64,000 nt of DNA from Actinomadura sp. DC4 (lineage in GTDB: Bacteria; Actinomycetota; Actinomycetes; Streptosporangiales; Streptosporangiaceae): assembly GCF_030406325.1 (NCBI RefSeq), contig NZ_JAUEQY010000010.1, positions 243,382 to 307,381 of the forward strand. Reading direction: 5' to 3'. Positions 1 to 9,577 of the stretch are shown here, one piece after another. The notes under the pieces were generated by a model. The model did no database searches, was not told the origin of the DNA, and saw nothing but the letters and a program-made list of their open reading frames with translations. Position 1 is the first letter of the stretch; each line of letters starts with the position of its first letter. The position numbers were made by a program, and so were the translations under genes.

Positions 1-516
1 GAGCGCTACTTCCGCATCGCTGCGGTGGAGGTGGAGGCCGGAAACCGCGAGGTCACCCACTGGTCGCAGCCGCTCTGCGAGCCGATCGGGCTCGGCGTCA
101 GCGCGTTCGTCGCGTGCCGGTTCGAGGGGGTCCCGCACCTGCTGGCGCACGCCCGCCCGGAGGCGGGCTTCCTGGACACCGTGGAGTTCGGGCCGACCGT
201 GCAGTACACGCCGGAGGAGTACGCCGGCCTGCCCGACACCTCCCGCCCGCTCTTCGCCGACCTGGTGCGCGACGCGCCGCCGTCGCGTATCCGCTACGAC
301 GCGGTGCTCGCGGAGGAGGGCGGGCGGCTCCTCAACGCGGAGAGCCGCTACCGGATCGTCGAGATCGACGAGACCGAGGTGCCCTCGCCGCCGCCCCCGG
401 ACTACCAGTGGGTCACGCCCGGCCAGCTGTCCTCGCTCGTCCGGCACGGCCACTACGTCAACGTCCAGGCCCGCAGCCTGCTCGCGGCCTTCACCACCGG
501 GGCCGTGGACTTCTGA
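1..516 (+). CDS. NDP-hexose 2,3-dehydratase, C-terminal part (gene cut by window start)
   Basis: The reading frame is open from base 1 and ends with TGA at 514-516, so only the last 171 residues are present. They match the second repeat of NDP-hexose 2,3-dehydratases (TylCVI/Gra-ORF27 family): an ISG-like core, then Y-R-I-V-E, then P-x-Y-x-W-V-T-P-G-Q-L, and near the end V-N-V-Q-A-R-S-L-L. These enzymes remove the C-2 hydroxyl of NDP-4-keto-6-deoxyhexose, the first step to 2,6-dideoxysugars. The gene leads directly (43 nt gap) into the sugar aminotransferase and is probably in the same operon. The missing N-terminal half cannot be judged. Confidence 0.82.
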   Translation, partial: ERYFRIAAVEVEAGNREVTHWSQPLCEPIGLGVSAFVACRFEGVPHLLAHARPEAGFLDTVEFGPTVQYTPEEYAGLPDTSRPLFADLVRDAPPSRIRYDAVLAEEGGRLLNAESRYRIVEIDETEVPSPPPPDYQWVTPGQLSSLVRHGHYVNVQARSLLAAFTTGAVDF

Positions 517-559
517 CCTGAAACGCCACATTCACTTGGTGCCGCATTGGAGGTCGTAC

Positions 560-1681
560 GTGCCTACTCGCGTATGGGACTATCTGCCAGAGTACGAAAA
601 GGAACGCGCCGACATCCTCGACGCGGTCGAGACGGTCATGGAGTCCGGGCAGCTCATTCTCGGCAAGAGCGTGCGCGGTTTCGAGGAGGAGTTCGCGGCC
701 TATCACGGGCTGCCCCACTGCACCGGCGTCGACAACGGCACCAACGCGGTGAAGCTCGCCCTCCAGGCCCTCGGGGTCGGCCCCGGCGACGAAGTGATCA
801 CCGTCTCGAACACCGCGGCGCCGACCGTGCTCGCCATCGACGGCTGCGGCGCGACGCCGGTGTTCGTGGACGTCCGCGAGGAAGACTTCCTGATGGACAC
901 CGGCCAGGTGGCGGCCGCGATCACCGGGCGCACCAAGGCCATCGTCCCGGTGCACCTGTTCGGCCAGTGCGTCGACATGGCGCCGATCAAGCGCCTCGCC
1001 GCCGAGCACGGCCTGGTCGTCATGGAGGACTGCGCCCAGGCGCACGGCGCGCGCCACCACGGCGAACTGGCCGGGACCATGGCCGACGCGGGCGCCTTCT
1101 CCTTCTATCCCACGAAGGTGCTCGGAGCGTACGGCGACGCCGGCGCGGTCATCACCCGCGACGAGACGACGCAGGAGAACCTCCAGCGGCTGCACTACTA
1201 CGGCATGGAGAAGGTCTACTACGTCGTGCGGACCCCCGGGCACAACGCCCGGCTCGACGAGTTACACGCCGAGATCCTGCGCCGTAAGCTGGGCCGGCTC
1301 GACGAGTACATCGCCGGCCGCCGCGCGGTGGCCGAGCACTACGTGGACGGCCTCGGCGACCTGGCCGGCTCCCACGGCCTCCTCCTGCCGCGCACCGCCC
1401 CGGGCAACGAGCACGTGTACTACATCTACGTCGTCCGCCACCCGCAGCGGGACGCGATCCTCGAGCGGCTCAAGGACTTCGACATCCACCTGAACATCAG
1501 CTACCCGTGGCCGGTGCACACGATGACCGGCTTCCAGCACCTGGGGCTCGGGAAGGGCACGCTGCCCGTCACCGAGCGGCTCGCCGACGAGATCTTCTCG
1601 CTGCCGATGTACCCCTCGCTGCCGCGGGAGCTGCAGGACCACGTCATCAGCTCCGTACGCAAGGTAGTGACGTCCCTCTGA
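560..1681 (+). CDS. DegT/DnrJ/EryC1-family NDP-sugar aminotransferase
   Basis: A 373-residue PLP-dependent aminotransferase of the DegT/DnrJ/EryC1/StrS family, which converts a keto group on a nucleotide sugar to an amine. The PLP lysine is K186 in the S-F-Y-P-T-K motif, and the E-D-C-A-Q-A-H motif carries the cofactor Asp. The GTG at 560 was chosen because TTGGAGG lies at 547-553, six bases before it; the longer TTG-start frame from 536 would include the ribosome site. It is followed after 27 nt by the C-methyltransferase. A TTA leucine codon occurs at 1262. In a pentose pathway with the downstream dehydrogenase and decarboxylase it would act at C-4 (inferred from calicheamicin and maduropeptin logic); a 3-aminotransferase is the alternative. 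Confidence 0.88.
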   Translation: MPTRVWDYLPEYEKERADILDAVETVMESGQLILGKSVRGFEEEFAAYHGLPHCTGVDNGTNAVKLALQALGVGPGDEVITVSNTAAPTVLAIDGCGATPVFVDVREEDFLMDTGQVAAAITGRTKAIVPVHLFGQCVDMAPIKRLAAEHGLVVMEDCAQAHGARHHGELAGTMADAGAFSFYPTKVLGAYGDAGAVITRDETTQENLQRLHYYGMEKVYYVVRTPGHNARLDELHAEILRRKLGRLDEYIAGRRAVAEHYVDGLGDLAGSHGLLLPRTAPGNEHVYYIYVVRHPQRDAILERLKDFDIHLNISYPWPVHTMTGFQHLGLGKGTLPVTERLADEIFSLPMYPSLPRELQDHVISSVRKVVTSL

Positions 1682-1708
1682 CCGGCCGTCCCGACTAGGA
1701 GAATCGCT

Positions 1709-2959
1709 GTGACTGATCGAGTTGGCCCCGCGCAGGAGGAAAAGGGCCGGTGCCGGGTGTGCGGCGGCGCCGTACACGAGTTCCTGGACCTCGGCCGGAA
1801 CCCGCTGTCCGACAACTTCCTGACCGCCGAGAACCTCGGTGATGAGTTCTTCTTCCGGCTCTCCGTCGGATTCTGTGAGTCGTGCACGATGGTGCAGCTC
1901 GGCGAGGTGCCGCCGAGGGAGCGGATGTTCCACGACGACTACCCGTACTACTCCTCCGGCTCCTCGGTGATGCGCAAGCACTTCGAGCAGACCGCACGGG
2001 AGTTCCTGGAGACCGAGGCCACCGGGGACGACCCCTTCATCGTCGAGATCGGCTGCAACGACGGGGTCCTGCTCAAGACCGTCCACGACGCGGGCGTACG
2101 GCACCTCGGCTTCGAGCCCTCCGGCAAGGTCGCCGAGGTGGCGCGGGGCAAGGGCGTACGGGTGACGGGGGACTTCTTCGAGGAGGCCACCGCCGTGGCC
2201 GTCCGCGCGGCCGACGGCCCGGCCGACGTCATCTTCGCGGCCAACACGATCTGCCACATCCCGTACATGGGCTCCATCCTCAAGGGGGTGGACGCGCTGC
2301 TCGGGCCCGGTGGCGTCTTCGTGTTCGAGGACCCGTACCTCGGTGAGATCGTCTCCAAGACCTCCTTCGACCAGATCTACGACGAGCACTGCTTCCTGTT
2401 CTCCGCACACTCGGTGGCGGAGATGGCGCGGCGGCACGGGTTCGCGCTGGTCGACGTCAGGCGGCTGGAGGTGCACGGGGGCGAGATCCGGTACACGCTC
2501 GCGCGGGCCGGCGAACGCGAGCCCACCGCGGACGTGGCGGCGCTGCTCGCCGAGGAGGACGAGCGCGGTCTCACCGACCCGGCGACGCTGAAGGGCTTCG
2601 CCGCGAAGGTCGTCGAGATCAAGGACACCCTGGTCACGCTGCTGCGCCGGCTGAAGGACGAGGGCCGTACGGTCGTCGCCTACGGCGCGACGGCCAAGAG
2701 CGCCACCGTGACGAACTTCTGCGGCATCGGCCCCGACCTGGTCTCCTTCGTCTGCGACACGACGCCGGCCAAACAGGACCGGCTCTCGCCGGGCGCGCAC
2801 ATCCCCGTACGTCCCGCCTCGGCGTTCTCCGACCCGTACCCGGATTACGCGCTGCTGTTCGCCTGGAACCACGCCGAGGAGATCATGGCGAAGGAGCAGG
2901 ACTTCCGCCGGTCCGGCGGGCGCTGGATCCTCTACGTGCCGAAAGTCCGCGTGGTCTGA
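1709..2959 (+). CDS. SAM-dependent NDP-sugar C-methyltransferase
   Basis: This 416-residue protein has the three-part architecture of TylCIII/TcaB9-type sugar C-methyltransferases. An N-terminal zinc-binding segment has Cys pairs (C-R-V-C-G-G near residue 11 and F-C-E-S-C near 53). A Rossmann SAM site follows with V-E-I-G-C-N-D-G near residue 111, and a C-terminal Methyltransf_14-like domain includes A-Y-G-A-T-A-K-S. Such enzymes add a methyl branch to a keto sugar, usually next to the ketone. Start GTG 1709 has AGGAG eight bases upstream. With the flanking aminotransferase and the UDP-sugar dehydrogenase it points to a branched aminosugar like madurosamine (C-3 methyl), but the methylated carbon cannot be read from sequence. 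Confidence 0.88.
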   Translation: MTDRVGPAQEEKGRCRVCGGAVHEFLDLGRNPLSDNFLTAENLGDEFFFRLSVGFCESCTMVQLGEVPPRERMFHDDYPYYSSGSSVMRKHFEQTAREFLETEATGDDPFIVEIGCNDGVLLKTVHDAGVRHLGFEPSGKVAEVARGKGVRVTGDFFEEATAVAVRAADGPADVIFAANTICHIPYMGSILKGVDALLGPGGVFVFEDPYLGEIVSKTSFDQIYDEHCFLFSAHSVAEMARRHGFALVDVRRLEVHGGEIRYTLARAGEREPTADVAALLAEEDERGLTDPATLKGFAAKVVEIKDTLVTLLRRLKDEGRTVVAYGATAKSATVTNFCGIGPDLVSFVCDTTPAKQDRLSPGAHIPVRPASAFSDPYPDYALLFAWNHAEEIMAKEQDFRRSGGRWILYVPKVRVV

Positions 2960-2988
2960 GTCAGAAAACCACCACAGAGGGAACCTGC

Positions 2989-4341
2989 ATGAAATTCTTA
3001 TTGGACGGCGGAAAACCGAGCGTTGCCGTCGTGGGCTTCGGCTACGTGGGATCGACGGTGGCCGCGGTGCTGACCGACTGCGGGCTGAGCGTGACCGGAA
3101 TCGACACCGACGAGCGCCTGATCCAGGAGATGCAGACCGACTACTGCCGGTTCAACGAGCCGGGGCTCGCGGAGATGCTGCGCGACGCGCGCCGGGACGG
3201 GCGACTCGAGCTCACCACCCGGTACGAGGCGACGCGGCAGGCCGACGTCATCATCATCACGGTCGGCACGCCCGTGGACGCGAACCGGTCGCTCGTGACG
3301 CGCTACCTGGAGTCGGTCTGCGACTCGCTGGCCCCGCTGCTCCGGCAGGGTCAGCTGATCATCCTCAAGAGCACGGTCGCGCCGGGGGCCACGAACGGAC
3401 TCGTCCGGGAGCTCCTGGAGAGGGGCGGACTCCGGCAGGGCCGCGACTTCGGGCTGGCCTTCTGCCCCGAGCGTCTCGCCGAGGGTGCGGCGATCAGCCA
3501 GTTCCGCGCCCTGCCGATCGTGGTCGGCGGCTGTGACGACGAGAGCGCCGACGCGGCCCGCAGGTTCTGGACCGGCGCGCTGGGCGTCGACGTGGACGTC
3601 TTCGCGCGGCCCGAGGTCGCCGAGCTGATCAAGCTCGCCGACAACTCCTGGATCGACGCCAACATCGCGCTGGGCAACGAGCTCGCCGCGCTGTGCGGGG
3701 CGCTCGGCGTGGACGTGCTCGACGTGATCTCCGGCGCGAACTCGCTGCCGAAGGGCGACAGCCACGTCAACATCCTGCTGCCCAGCGTCGGGGTCGGCGG
3801 CTCCTGCCTGACGAAGGATCCGTGGATCCTGTGGAACCTCGCCCAGGAGCACGGCGTGCGCATGCGTCTCGTGGAGACCGCGCGCCAGGTGAACGACACG
3901 ATGCCCGCCTACACCCACGGCCTGATCCGCGCCGGCCTGGCCGACCTGGGAAAGGACCCGGCGACGGCGAAGGTGGCCGTGCTCGGGCTCGCGTACAAGA
4001 ACAACACCAACGACCTGCGCCACACGCCCGTACGGCCGGTGGTCGAGGCGCTGCGGGCCGACGGTGCCCAGATCTCGATCTACGACCCGCTGATCGCGGC
4101 GAACGAGGCGGAGGCGGAGTTCGGGGTGAAGCCGTCGCCGAGCCTGGAGGACGCGGTCCGCGACTGTGACTGCGTCGCGGTCCTGGCCGGCCACGAGGCC
4201 TTCGAGGGGCTCGACTTCACCGACCTCGCGCGGCGGGTGTCGATGCCGTGCCTGATCGTCGACGGCCGCGCCTACTACTCCAAGGAGACGATCAGGTCGC
4301 TCCAGGAGACCGGCTTCACCTACCGAGGCATTGGACGCTGA
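2989..4341 (+). CDS. UDP-glucose/GDP-mannose-type nucleotide-sugar dehydrogenase
   Basis: A 450-residue NAD-dependent nucleotide-sugar dehydrogenase that oxidises C-6 of an NDP-hexose twice to the uronic acid. It shows the N-terminal Rossmann motif G-F-G-Y-V-G near residue 16, the conserved K-S-T-V-A-P-G-(A)-T segment, the catalytic Cys in G-V-G-G-S-C-L-T-K-D near residue 272, and the C-terminal A-Y-K-N-N-T-N-D-L-R block. Full length for the family. It lies two bases upstream of the UXS-like gene, so the pair plausibly performs UDP-glucose to UDP-glucuronate to UDP-4-keto-pentose. The fourth codon is TTA (2998), an early rare codon that could throttle translation through bldA. Confidence 0.9.
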   Translation: MKFLLDGGKPSVAVVGFGYVGSTVAAVLTDCGLSVTGIDTDERLIQEMQTDYCRFNEPGLAEMLRDARRDGRLELTTRYEATRQADVIIITVGTPVDANRSLVTRYLESVCDSLAPLLRQGQLIILKSTVAPGATNGLVRELLERGGLRQGRDFGLAFCPERLAEGAAISQFRALPIVVGGCDDESADAARRFWTGALGVDVDVFARPEVAELIKLADNSWIDANIALGNELAALCGALGVDVLDVISGANSLPKGDSHVNILLPSVGVGGSCLTKDPWILWNLAQEHGVRMRLVETARQVNDTMPAYTHGLIRAGLADLGKDPATAKVAVLGLAYKNNTNDLRHTPVRPVVEALRADGAQISIYDPLIAANEAEAEFGVKPSPSLEDAVRDCDCVAVLAGHEAFEGLDFTDLARRVSMPCLIVDGRAYYSKETIRSLQETGFTYRGIGR

Positions 4342-4343
4342 CG

Positions 4344-5312
4344 ATGACACGCGTACTCGTGACCGGCGGCTGCGGCTTTCTCGGCGGACATCTCGTCGAA
4401 CACCTGGCGAGCACAGGGCAGGAGGTGACGGTCTTCGACGCGGCGCCGCCGCCCCCGGGCGCGCCGGGCTCGGTCCGCTACGTCCAGGGCGACATCAGAG
4501 ACGAGAACGCCCTGGCCAGGGCGGTGGACGGGCGCGACGACGTCATCTACCACCTGTCCGCGGTCGTCGGCGTGGACCAGTACCTCAGCCGGCCCGCCGA
4601 TGTCGTGGAGATCAACCTGCTCGGCACGCTCAACGTGCTCCGCCAGGCGCGGGAGAACGGCAACCGGGTGATCGTCGCCAGCACCAGCGAGGTGTACGGC
4701 AAGAACCCCGACCCGCCCTGGCACGAGGACGCCGACCGTGTCCTCGGCAGCACCTCGGTGGACCGCTGGTCCTACTCCACGAGCAAGGCGCTGGCCGACC
4801 ATCTCACCTTCGGCTACATCCGGCAGTACGGGGTGAACGCCACGATCCTGCGTTACTTCAACGTCTACGGCCCTCGTCAGCGCGCCGCGTACGTCGTGAG
4901 CCGGAGCGTGCACCGGGCGCTGCGCGGCATCTCGCCCGAGCTGTACGACGGCGGGAGCCAGACGCGGTGCTTCACCTACGTCGACGACGCGATCCGCGGC
5001 ACGGTCACGGCCGCGAACTCCCCGAAGGCCGAGGGCGAGTGCTTCAACATCGGCAGTGACCGGGAGACCACGGTCGCCGAGGTGATCCAGACCATCTGCG
5101 AGCTCACGGGCGTCTCCGTGCCGGACGCGCCGTTCGACACGGCCAGCCGGCTCGGCAGCCGCTACCAGGACATCGGGCGGCGCGTGCCGGACGTGCGCAA
5201 GGCCCGCGACGTGCTCGGCGTGACCTGCGGCACGTCGCTGCGCGAGGGCCTGCGGCGGACCATCGAGTGGGCGCGGCAGGACCCGGCGTGGCTGGCGGCC
5301 ACCGCCGGGTGA
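4344..5312 (+). CDS. Extended SDR, UDP-glucuronate decarboxylase-like
   Basis: A 322-residue extended short-chain dehydrogenase with the NAD motif G-G-C-G-F-L-G-G near residue 7, the S-T-S-E-V-Y-G segment, and catalytic Tyr-Lys in W-S-Y-S-T-S-K near residue 145. The S-E-V-Y-G segment followed by a D-R-V-L-G-S-T-S-V-D-R-W run resembles UXS and the ArnA decarboxylase rather than simple 4-epimerases. The family decarboxylates UDP-glucuronate to a UDP-4-keto-pentose or UDP-xylose. Start ATG 4344 is two bases after the dehydrogenase stop. It is the last gene of the sugar operon and is followed by a strong terminator. A 4-epimerase or dehydratase function is the alternative. Confidence 0.82.
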   Translation: MTRVLVTGGCGFLGGHLVEHLASTGQEVTVFDAAPPPPGAPGSVRYVQGDIRDENALARAVDGRDDVIYHLSAVVGVDQYLSRPADVVEINLLGTLNVLRQARENGNRVIVASTSEVYGKNPDPPWHEDADRVLGSTSVDRWSYSTSKALADHLTFGYIRQYGVNATILRYFNVYGPRQRAAYVVSRSVHRALRGISPELYDGGSQTRCFTYVDDAIRGTVTAANSPKAEGECFNIGSDRETTVAEVIQTICELTGVSVPDAPFDTASRLGSRYQDIGRRVPDVRKARDVLGVTCGTSLREGLRRTIEWARQDPAWLAATAG

Positions 5313-5320
5313 CGCCGCAC

Positions 5321-5362
5321 GAGACCGGCCGCCGCGGTGCGTACCCCGCGGCGGCCGGTCTC
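5321..5362. terminator. Strong bidirectional terminator hairpin
   Basis: A perfect 17-bp stem (5321-5337 with 5346-5362) and an 8-base loop lie between the convergent sugar operon and the KAS III-like gene. It can serve both strands. Confidence 0.75.
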
Positions 5363-5372
5363 CGTCGTGGGC

Positions 5373-6413
5373 TCAGGCGGCCTGCCACTGCGGCACGTCG
5401 GTGCACTCGACGATCGCGCACGACCAGAAGAAGCCGTAGCCGATGCCCAGCAGCATCACGCGGTCGCCCGGCGCGACCTTGCCGTGCTCGATCAGGAAGT
5501 TCAGCCCGGTGAGCTGGTCCGCCGTGCCGACGTGGCCGGTCGTACGGCCCAGCTCCCACGCGGTCGCGTCCACGTCGAGCCCCAGCGGCTTGAGGTACGC
5601 CGCCTGCAGCAGGCCGCGGCCGACGTTGGGGAAGATGAACTTGCTGACCTCGTCCTTGTCCAGCCCGGCCTCCTCCAGCACGCCGTTGACCGCGTCGGCC
5701 AGGCCGATGCTGGTGCGCTCGATCACGTAGTCGTTGCCGACGTCGCCGAGGTAGGCCATGCGCCGCGCCTGGTTGTCGACGGCCGTGCCGCCGGTGGGGC
5801 TGACCAGGTTGAACGGGTCCTCTCCCCGGTTCATCGGCTCCAGGGAGGTGTCCACGACGGTGCGGACGGCGAGCAGCCGGCCGAAGCCCTGGTCCTTCGA
5901 CAGCACGATCGCGCCGGCGCCGTCGCCGTACACGATCGAGGCGCCCTCGCTGTGCCAGCGGTCGAAGCCCGGCGGGTGGAAGCGGTCCGCGACCGTCATC
6001 AGCGCGGCGCGGCGCGCGGGGTCGGCGGCGAGGTAGCTCGCCGCGACCTCCAGGCCGCCGACCGATCCGGAGCACATCTGGCTGACGTCGATCGCCAGGG
6101 CGTGGTGGTTGTCGCCGCCGAGCAGCGCGCGGTGGATGTACGGCGCCGAGGACCAGAAGTCCAGGCCCTGGAACCACATCGAGGCGTGGAGCAGCAGCGC
6201 CACGTCATTCGGGGCCACGCCCGAACGCGCCATCGCGAGGCTCCCGGCGCGCGTCGCCATCAGCGGCGGCGCGTCCTCCTCGCCCGCCACCGCGGCCGAC
6301 TCGTAGGCGCTGGCGGCCTGCTCCTCCGGGTCATACCCCCGGCTCTCGCCGATCGGCTCCCGTGGCGGCAGCCAACTGGCCACGCCCGCGACATACATGT
6401 CGCTGAACCGCAT
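5373..6413 (-). CDS. KAS III-fold acyltransferase (CerJ/DpsC-like)
   Basis: A 346-residue FabH-fold protein. The nucleophile Cys114 lies in S-Q-M-C-S-G-S. The two other canonical FabH motifs are altered: the His motif P-H-Q-A-N reads P-N-V-G-R (Asn263), and G-N-T-S reads G-H-V-G-T-A-D (His294, Asp299). A Cys/Ser-His-Asp arrangement with His and Asp five residues apart is what I recall for KAS III homologues that transfer acyl groups (DpsC, CerJ, ChlB-type) rather than condense them. The substrate could be a sugar, amine or core alcohol. It converges on the sugar operon and diverges from the TPP enzyme gene. Start ATG 6413 has GGGAGG seven bases upstream. Confidence 0.75.
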   Translation of the reverse strand: MRFSDMYVAGVASWLPPREPIGESRGYDPEEQAASAYESAAVAGEEDAPPLMATRAGSLAMARSGVAPNDVALLLHASMWFQGLDFWSSAPYIHRALLGGDNHHALAIDVSQMCSGSVGGLEVAASYLAADPARRAALMTVADRFHPPGFDRWHSEGASIVYGDGAGAIVLSKDQGFGRLLAVRTVVDTSLEPMNRGEDPFNLVSPTGGTAVDNQARRMAYLGDVGNDYVIERTSIGLADAVNGVLEEAGLDKDEVSKFIFPNVGRGLLQAAYLKPLGLDVDATAWELGRTTGHVGTADQLTGLNFLIEHGKVAPGDRVMLLGIGYGFFWSCAIVECTDVPQWQAA

Positions 6414-6577
6414 TCTGGACCTCCCACAGGCAGAACGGCTTGACGGTGAACATATCCATGATGGGGAGGCCCGCCAATTACCGCATCTCTTATATTGCGC
6501 GTTCCATTCTGTGTCGCGAAGCTATTATGAGAGCGTTCACGACCAATTTGTTCGCGCCATTCAATTGGGGTTGTCAT
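6414..6577. promoter_or_regulatory. Divergent AT-rich promoter region
   Basis: This 164-bp gap separates the minus-strand acyltransferase from the plus-strand TPP enzyme. It is much more AT-rich than its surroundings, with TATATT near 6491 and TATTAT near 6524 as possible -10 elements. Half-sites GTGAAC (about 6444) and GTTCAC (about 6535) resemble arms of the palindrome at 22581-22599. Promoter positions are not certain. Confidence 0.4.
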
Positions 6578-8257
6578 ATGGAGACCGGCCCGCAGGGCGA
6601 ACTCATCTCCGGCGGTCACCTCGTCGCCAAGGCGCTCAAGGCCGAGGGCGTCGACGTGATCTACACGCTGTGCGGCGGCCACATCATCGACATCTACGAC
6701 GGGTGCGTCGACGAGGGGATCAAGGTCATCGACGTACGGCACGAGCAGGTCGCCGCGCACGCGGCCGACGGTCACGCTCGCGTGACCGGGCGCCCCGGCT
6801 GCGCGGTCGTGACCGCGGGCCCGGGCACCACCGACGCGGTCACCGGCGTGGCCAACGCGCTGCGGGCGGAGAGCCCGATGCTGCTGATCGGCGGGCAGGG
6901 CGCGCTCGGCCAGCACAAGATGGGGTCGCTGCAGGACCTGCCGCACGTCGACCTGATGACGCCGATCACGAAGTTCGCCGCCTCCGTCCCGGCCACCTCA
7001 CGGGTGGCGGACCTGGTGTCGATGGCCTTCCGCGAGTGCTACCACGGCGCGCCCGGCCCGTCGTTCCTGGAGATCCCCCGCGACGTGCTCGACGCCAAGG
7101 TGCCGGTCGAGTCGGCCCGCGTGCCCCAGCGCTACCGCGCCTCGACCCGTACGGCGGGCGACCCGTCCGATGTCGAACGGCTCGCCGACCTGCTGGTCCA
7201 CGCCTCGCGGCCCTGCGTCCTGCTCGGCGGCCAGGTGTGGACCTGCCGCGCGACCGACGCGGCCCGCGAGCTCGTCGCGGCGCTGAACGTCCCCGCGTAC
7301 ATGAACGGCGCCGGGCGCGGCACACTGCCGCCCGGCGACCCGCACCACTTCCAGCTCTCGCGGCGGCACGCGTTCGCGAGCGCGGACCTCATCGTGATCG
7401 TCGGAACGCCCTTCGACTTCCGCATGGGGTACGGCCGCCGGCTCTCCCCCGACGCCACGGTCGTCCAGATCGACCTCGACTACCGCACGGTCGGCAAGAA
7501 CCGCGACGTCGACCTCGGCATCGTCGGCGACGCCGGGCTGGTCCTGTCGGCCGTCACGCAGGCCGCCTCGGGCCGTACGGACAACGGCGCCGCCCGCCGT
7601 AAGGCCTGGCTGGATGAGCTCCGCGCCGAGGAGACGCGGGCGCGGGAGAAGCGGCTGCCGCTGCTGCGCTCGGACCGGACGCCGATCCACCCGTACCGAC
7701 TGGTCAGCGAGATCAACGACTTCCTGACCGAGGACACGATCTACGTCGGCGACGGCGGCGACATCGTCACCTTCTCCGGCCAGGTCGTCCAGCCGCGCTC
7801 GCCCGGCCACTGGATGGACCCGGGCCCGCTCGGCACACTCGGCGTCGGCGTCCCGTTCGTCATGGCCGCCAAGCAGGCACGGCCCGACAAAGAGGTGCTG
7901 GCCCTCTTCGGCGACGGGGCGTTCAGCCTCACGGGGTGGGACTTCGAGACGCTCGTGCGCTTCGACCTGCCGTTCGTCGGCGTCGTCGGCAACAACTCCT
8001 CGATGAACCAGATCCGCTACGGCCAGGCCAGGAAGTACGGAAAGGACCGCGAGCGGGTCGGCAACACGCTCGGCGACGTGCCGTACAGCGAGTTCGCCCG
8101 CATGCTCGGCGGCCACGGCGAGGAGGTGCGCTCGCCGGAGCAGATCCGCCCGGCCCTGGAGCGCGCCCGCGCCTCCGGAAAGCCGTCGCTCGTCAACGTC
8201 TGGATCGACACAGACGCGTACGCACCCGGAACCATGAACCAGACCATGTACAAGTGA
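6578..8257 (+). CDS. ThDP-dependent enzyme, acetolactate-synthase/oxalyl-CoA-decarboxylase type
   Basis: A 559-residue thiamine-diphosphate enzyme. The catalytic Glu56 lies in V-R-H-E-Q, the central FAD/ADP-like domain is present, and the ThDP/Mg motif runs from G-D-G-A-F near residue 445 to G-N-N near 472. Segments such as [15 protein letters not shown] and the C-terminal N-Q-T-M-Y-K resemble actinobacterial IlvG-like acetolactate synthases. The neighbour, 14 nt downstream, is a formyl-CoA-transferase homologue, the classical partner of oxalyl-CoA decarboxylase (oxc/frc, yfdU/yfdW), so that activity is also possible. Start ATG 6578 was preferred over an upstream ATG at 6440, because family homology begins just after it. 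Confidence 0.8.
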   Translation: METGPQGELISGGHLVAKALKAEGVDVIYTLCGGHIIDIYDGCVDEGIKVIDVRHEQVAAHAADGHARVTGRPGCAVVTAGPGTTDAVTGVANALRAESPMLLIGGQGALGQHKMGSLQDLPHVDLMTPITKFAASVPATSRVADLVSMAFRECYHGAPGPSFLEIPRDVLDAKVPVESARVPQRYRASTRTAGDPSDVERLADLLVHASRPCVLLGGQVWTCRATDAARELVAALNVPAYMNGAGRGTLPPGDPHHFQLSRRHAFASADLIVIVGTPFDFRMGYGRRLSPDATVVQIDLDYRTVGKNRDVDLGIVGDAGLVLSAVTQAASGRTDNGAARRKAWLDELRAEETRAREKRLPLLRSDRTPIHPYRLVSEINDFLTEDTIYVGDGGDIVTFSGQVVQPRSPGHWMDPGPLGTLGVGVPFVMAAKQARPDKEVLALFGDGAFSLTGWDFETLVRFDLPFVGVVGNNSSMNQIRYGQARKYGKDRERVGNTLGDVPYSEFARMLGGHGEEVRSPEQIRPALERARASGKPSLVNVWIDTDAYAPGTMNQTMYK

Positions 8258-8271
8258 AAAGGAAACCGGCC

Positions 8272-9495
8272 ATGGGAAAGGCTCTTGACGGCGTCAAGGT
8301 CCTCGACATGACGCACGTGCAGTCCGGACCGTCGTGTACGCAGATGCTCGCCTGGCTCGGCGCGGACGTCATCAAACTGGAGGCACCGGCCGGCGACATC
8401 ACCCGGCGGCAGTTACGCGACCTGCCGGATGTCGACAGCCTCTATTTCACGATGCTGAACGCGAACAAGAAAAGCGTCACACTTAATCTCAAGAGCGAGC
8501 GCGGAAAGGAGATATTCGCCGAGCTGGTCAAGCGCTCGGACGTGCTCGTGGAGAATTTCGGCCCGGGGACGGTGGAGCGCCTGGGCTTCGGCTGGGAGAC
8601 GCTACAGTCGCTCAACCCGCGCCTGGTCTACGCCTCGATCAAGGGCTTCGGCGACGGCCCGTACAGCCGCTTCAAGGCGTACGAGGTGATCGCCCAGGCG
8701 ATGGGCGGCGCGATGAGCACGACGGGCTCCGAGGACGGCCCGCCCACCGCGACGGGCGCGCAGATCGGCGACTCGGGCACCGGGATCCACACCGTGGCCG
8801 GCATCCTCGCCGCCCTGTTCCAGCGCGTCACGACGGGGCGCGGCCAGCGGGTGAGCGTCGCGATGCAGCACGCGGTGCTGAACCTGTGCCGGGTCAAGCT
8901 GCGCGACCAGCAGCGCCTCGCGCACGGCCCGCTGTCGGAGTACCCGAATTCGGACTTCGGCGACGAGGTCCCCCGCTCGGGCAACGCCTCGGGCGGCGGC
9001 CAGCCGGGCTGGGCGCTACGTTGTGCGCCGGGCGGCCCGAACGACTACGTCTACGTGATCGTCCAACCGCCGGGCTGGGTACCGATCGCGGGCCTCATCG
9101 GCCGCCCGGAGCTGGCCACGGATCCGGACTGGAGCACGCCGGAGGTGCGGCTGCCCAAGCTGGACGAGATGTTCCAGCTGATGGAGGAGTGGACGAGCCG
9201 GCATCCGAAGTGGGAGGTCCTGGAGGCGTTCAACGCCCGCGGCATCCCCTGCGGCCCGATCCTGTCGACCGCGGAACTGATCGAGGACGAGAGCCTGGCC
9301 GCCAACGAGATGATCGTCACGGTCGACCACCCGGAGCGGGGCCCGTTCCGTACGGTCGGCAGCCCGCTGAAGCTGTCCGACTCCCCGGTGACGGTCGAGC
9401 GCTCACCCCTGCTCGGCGAACACAACGAGGAGATCTACGCCGGCGACCTCGGCCTCGACGACCTCACCACGCTGAGAGCCGACGGCGTGATCTGA
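8272..9495 (+). CDS. CaiB/BaiF family CoA-transferase, formyl-CoA:oxalate CoA-transferase-like
   Basis: A 407-residue class III CoA-transferase that is strikingly close to Frc/YfdW along its length: the G-V-K-V-L-D start, [10 protein letters not shown], the catalytic Asp167 in Q-I-G-D-S-G-T-G, and the glycine loop G-G-G-Q-P-G. Frc moves CoA from formyl-CoA to oxalate; this fold also serves other acyl-CoAs. It has AAAGGAAA eight bases before ATG 8272 and follows the ThDP enzyme by 14 nt, so they are co-transcribed. Position inside an enediyne cluster is unusual; it may be a recruited catabolic pair or may supply or remove a small acyl-CoA. A TTA codon lies at 8413. Confidence 0.85.
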   Translation: MGKALDGVKVLDMTHVQSGPSCTQMLAWLGADVIKLEAPAGDITRRQLRDLPDVDSLYFTMLNANKKSVTLNLKSERGKEIFAELVKRSDVLVENFGPGTVERLGFGWETLQSLNPRLVYASIKGFGDGPYSRFKAYEVIAQAMGGAMSTTGSEDGPPTATGAQIGDSGTGIHTVAGILAALFQRVTTGRGQRVSVAMQHAVLNLCRVKLRDQQRLAHGPLSEYPNSDFGDEVPRSGNASGGGQPGWALRCAPGGPNDYVYVIVQPPGWVPIAGLIGRPELATDPDWSTPEVRLPKLDEMFQLMEEWTSRHPKWEVLEAFNARGIPCGPILSTAELIEDESLAANEMIVTVDHPERGPFRTVGSPLKLSDSPVTVERSPLLGEHNEEIYAGDLGLDDLTTLRADGVI

Positions 9496-9577
9496 GCCGG
9501 CGGCCGAGGACTCGCTTCTCGTACCGTCCGCCGGACAGGAGCGAGGGCATCGGGCGGGGGACGTAGCATGTGGCACC

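Noticed and set aside
8272..9495. The CoA-transferase as catalytically dead, because A-M-Q-H-A-V differs from A-M-Q-D-A-V in Frc
   Set aside because: The catalytic aspartate is in the upstream G-D-S-G-T-G motif (Asp167), which is intact.
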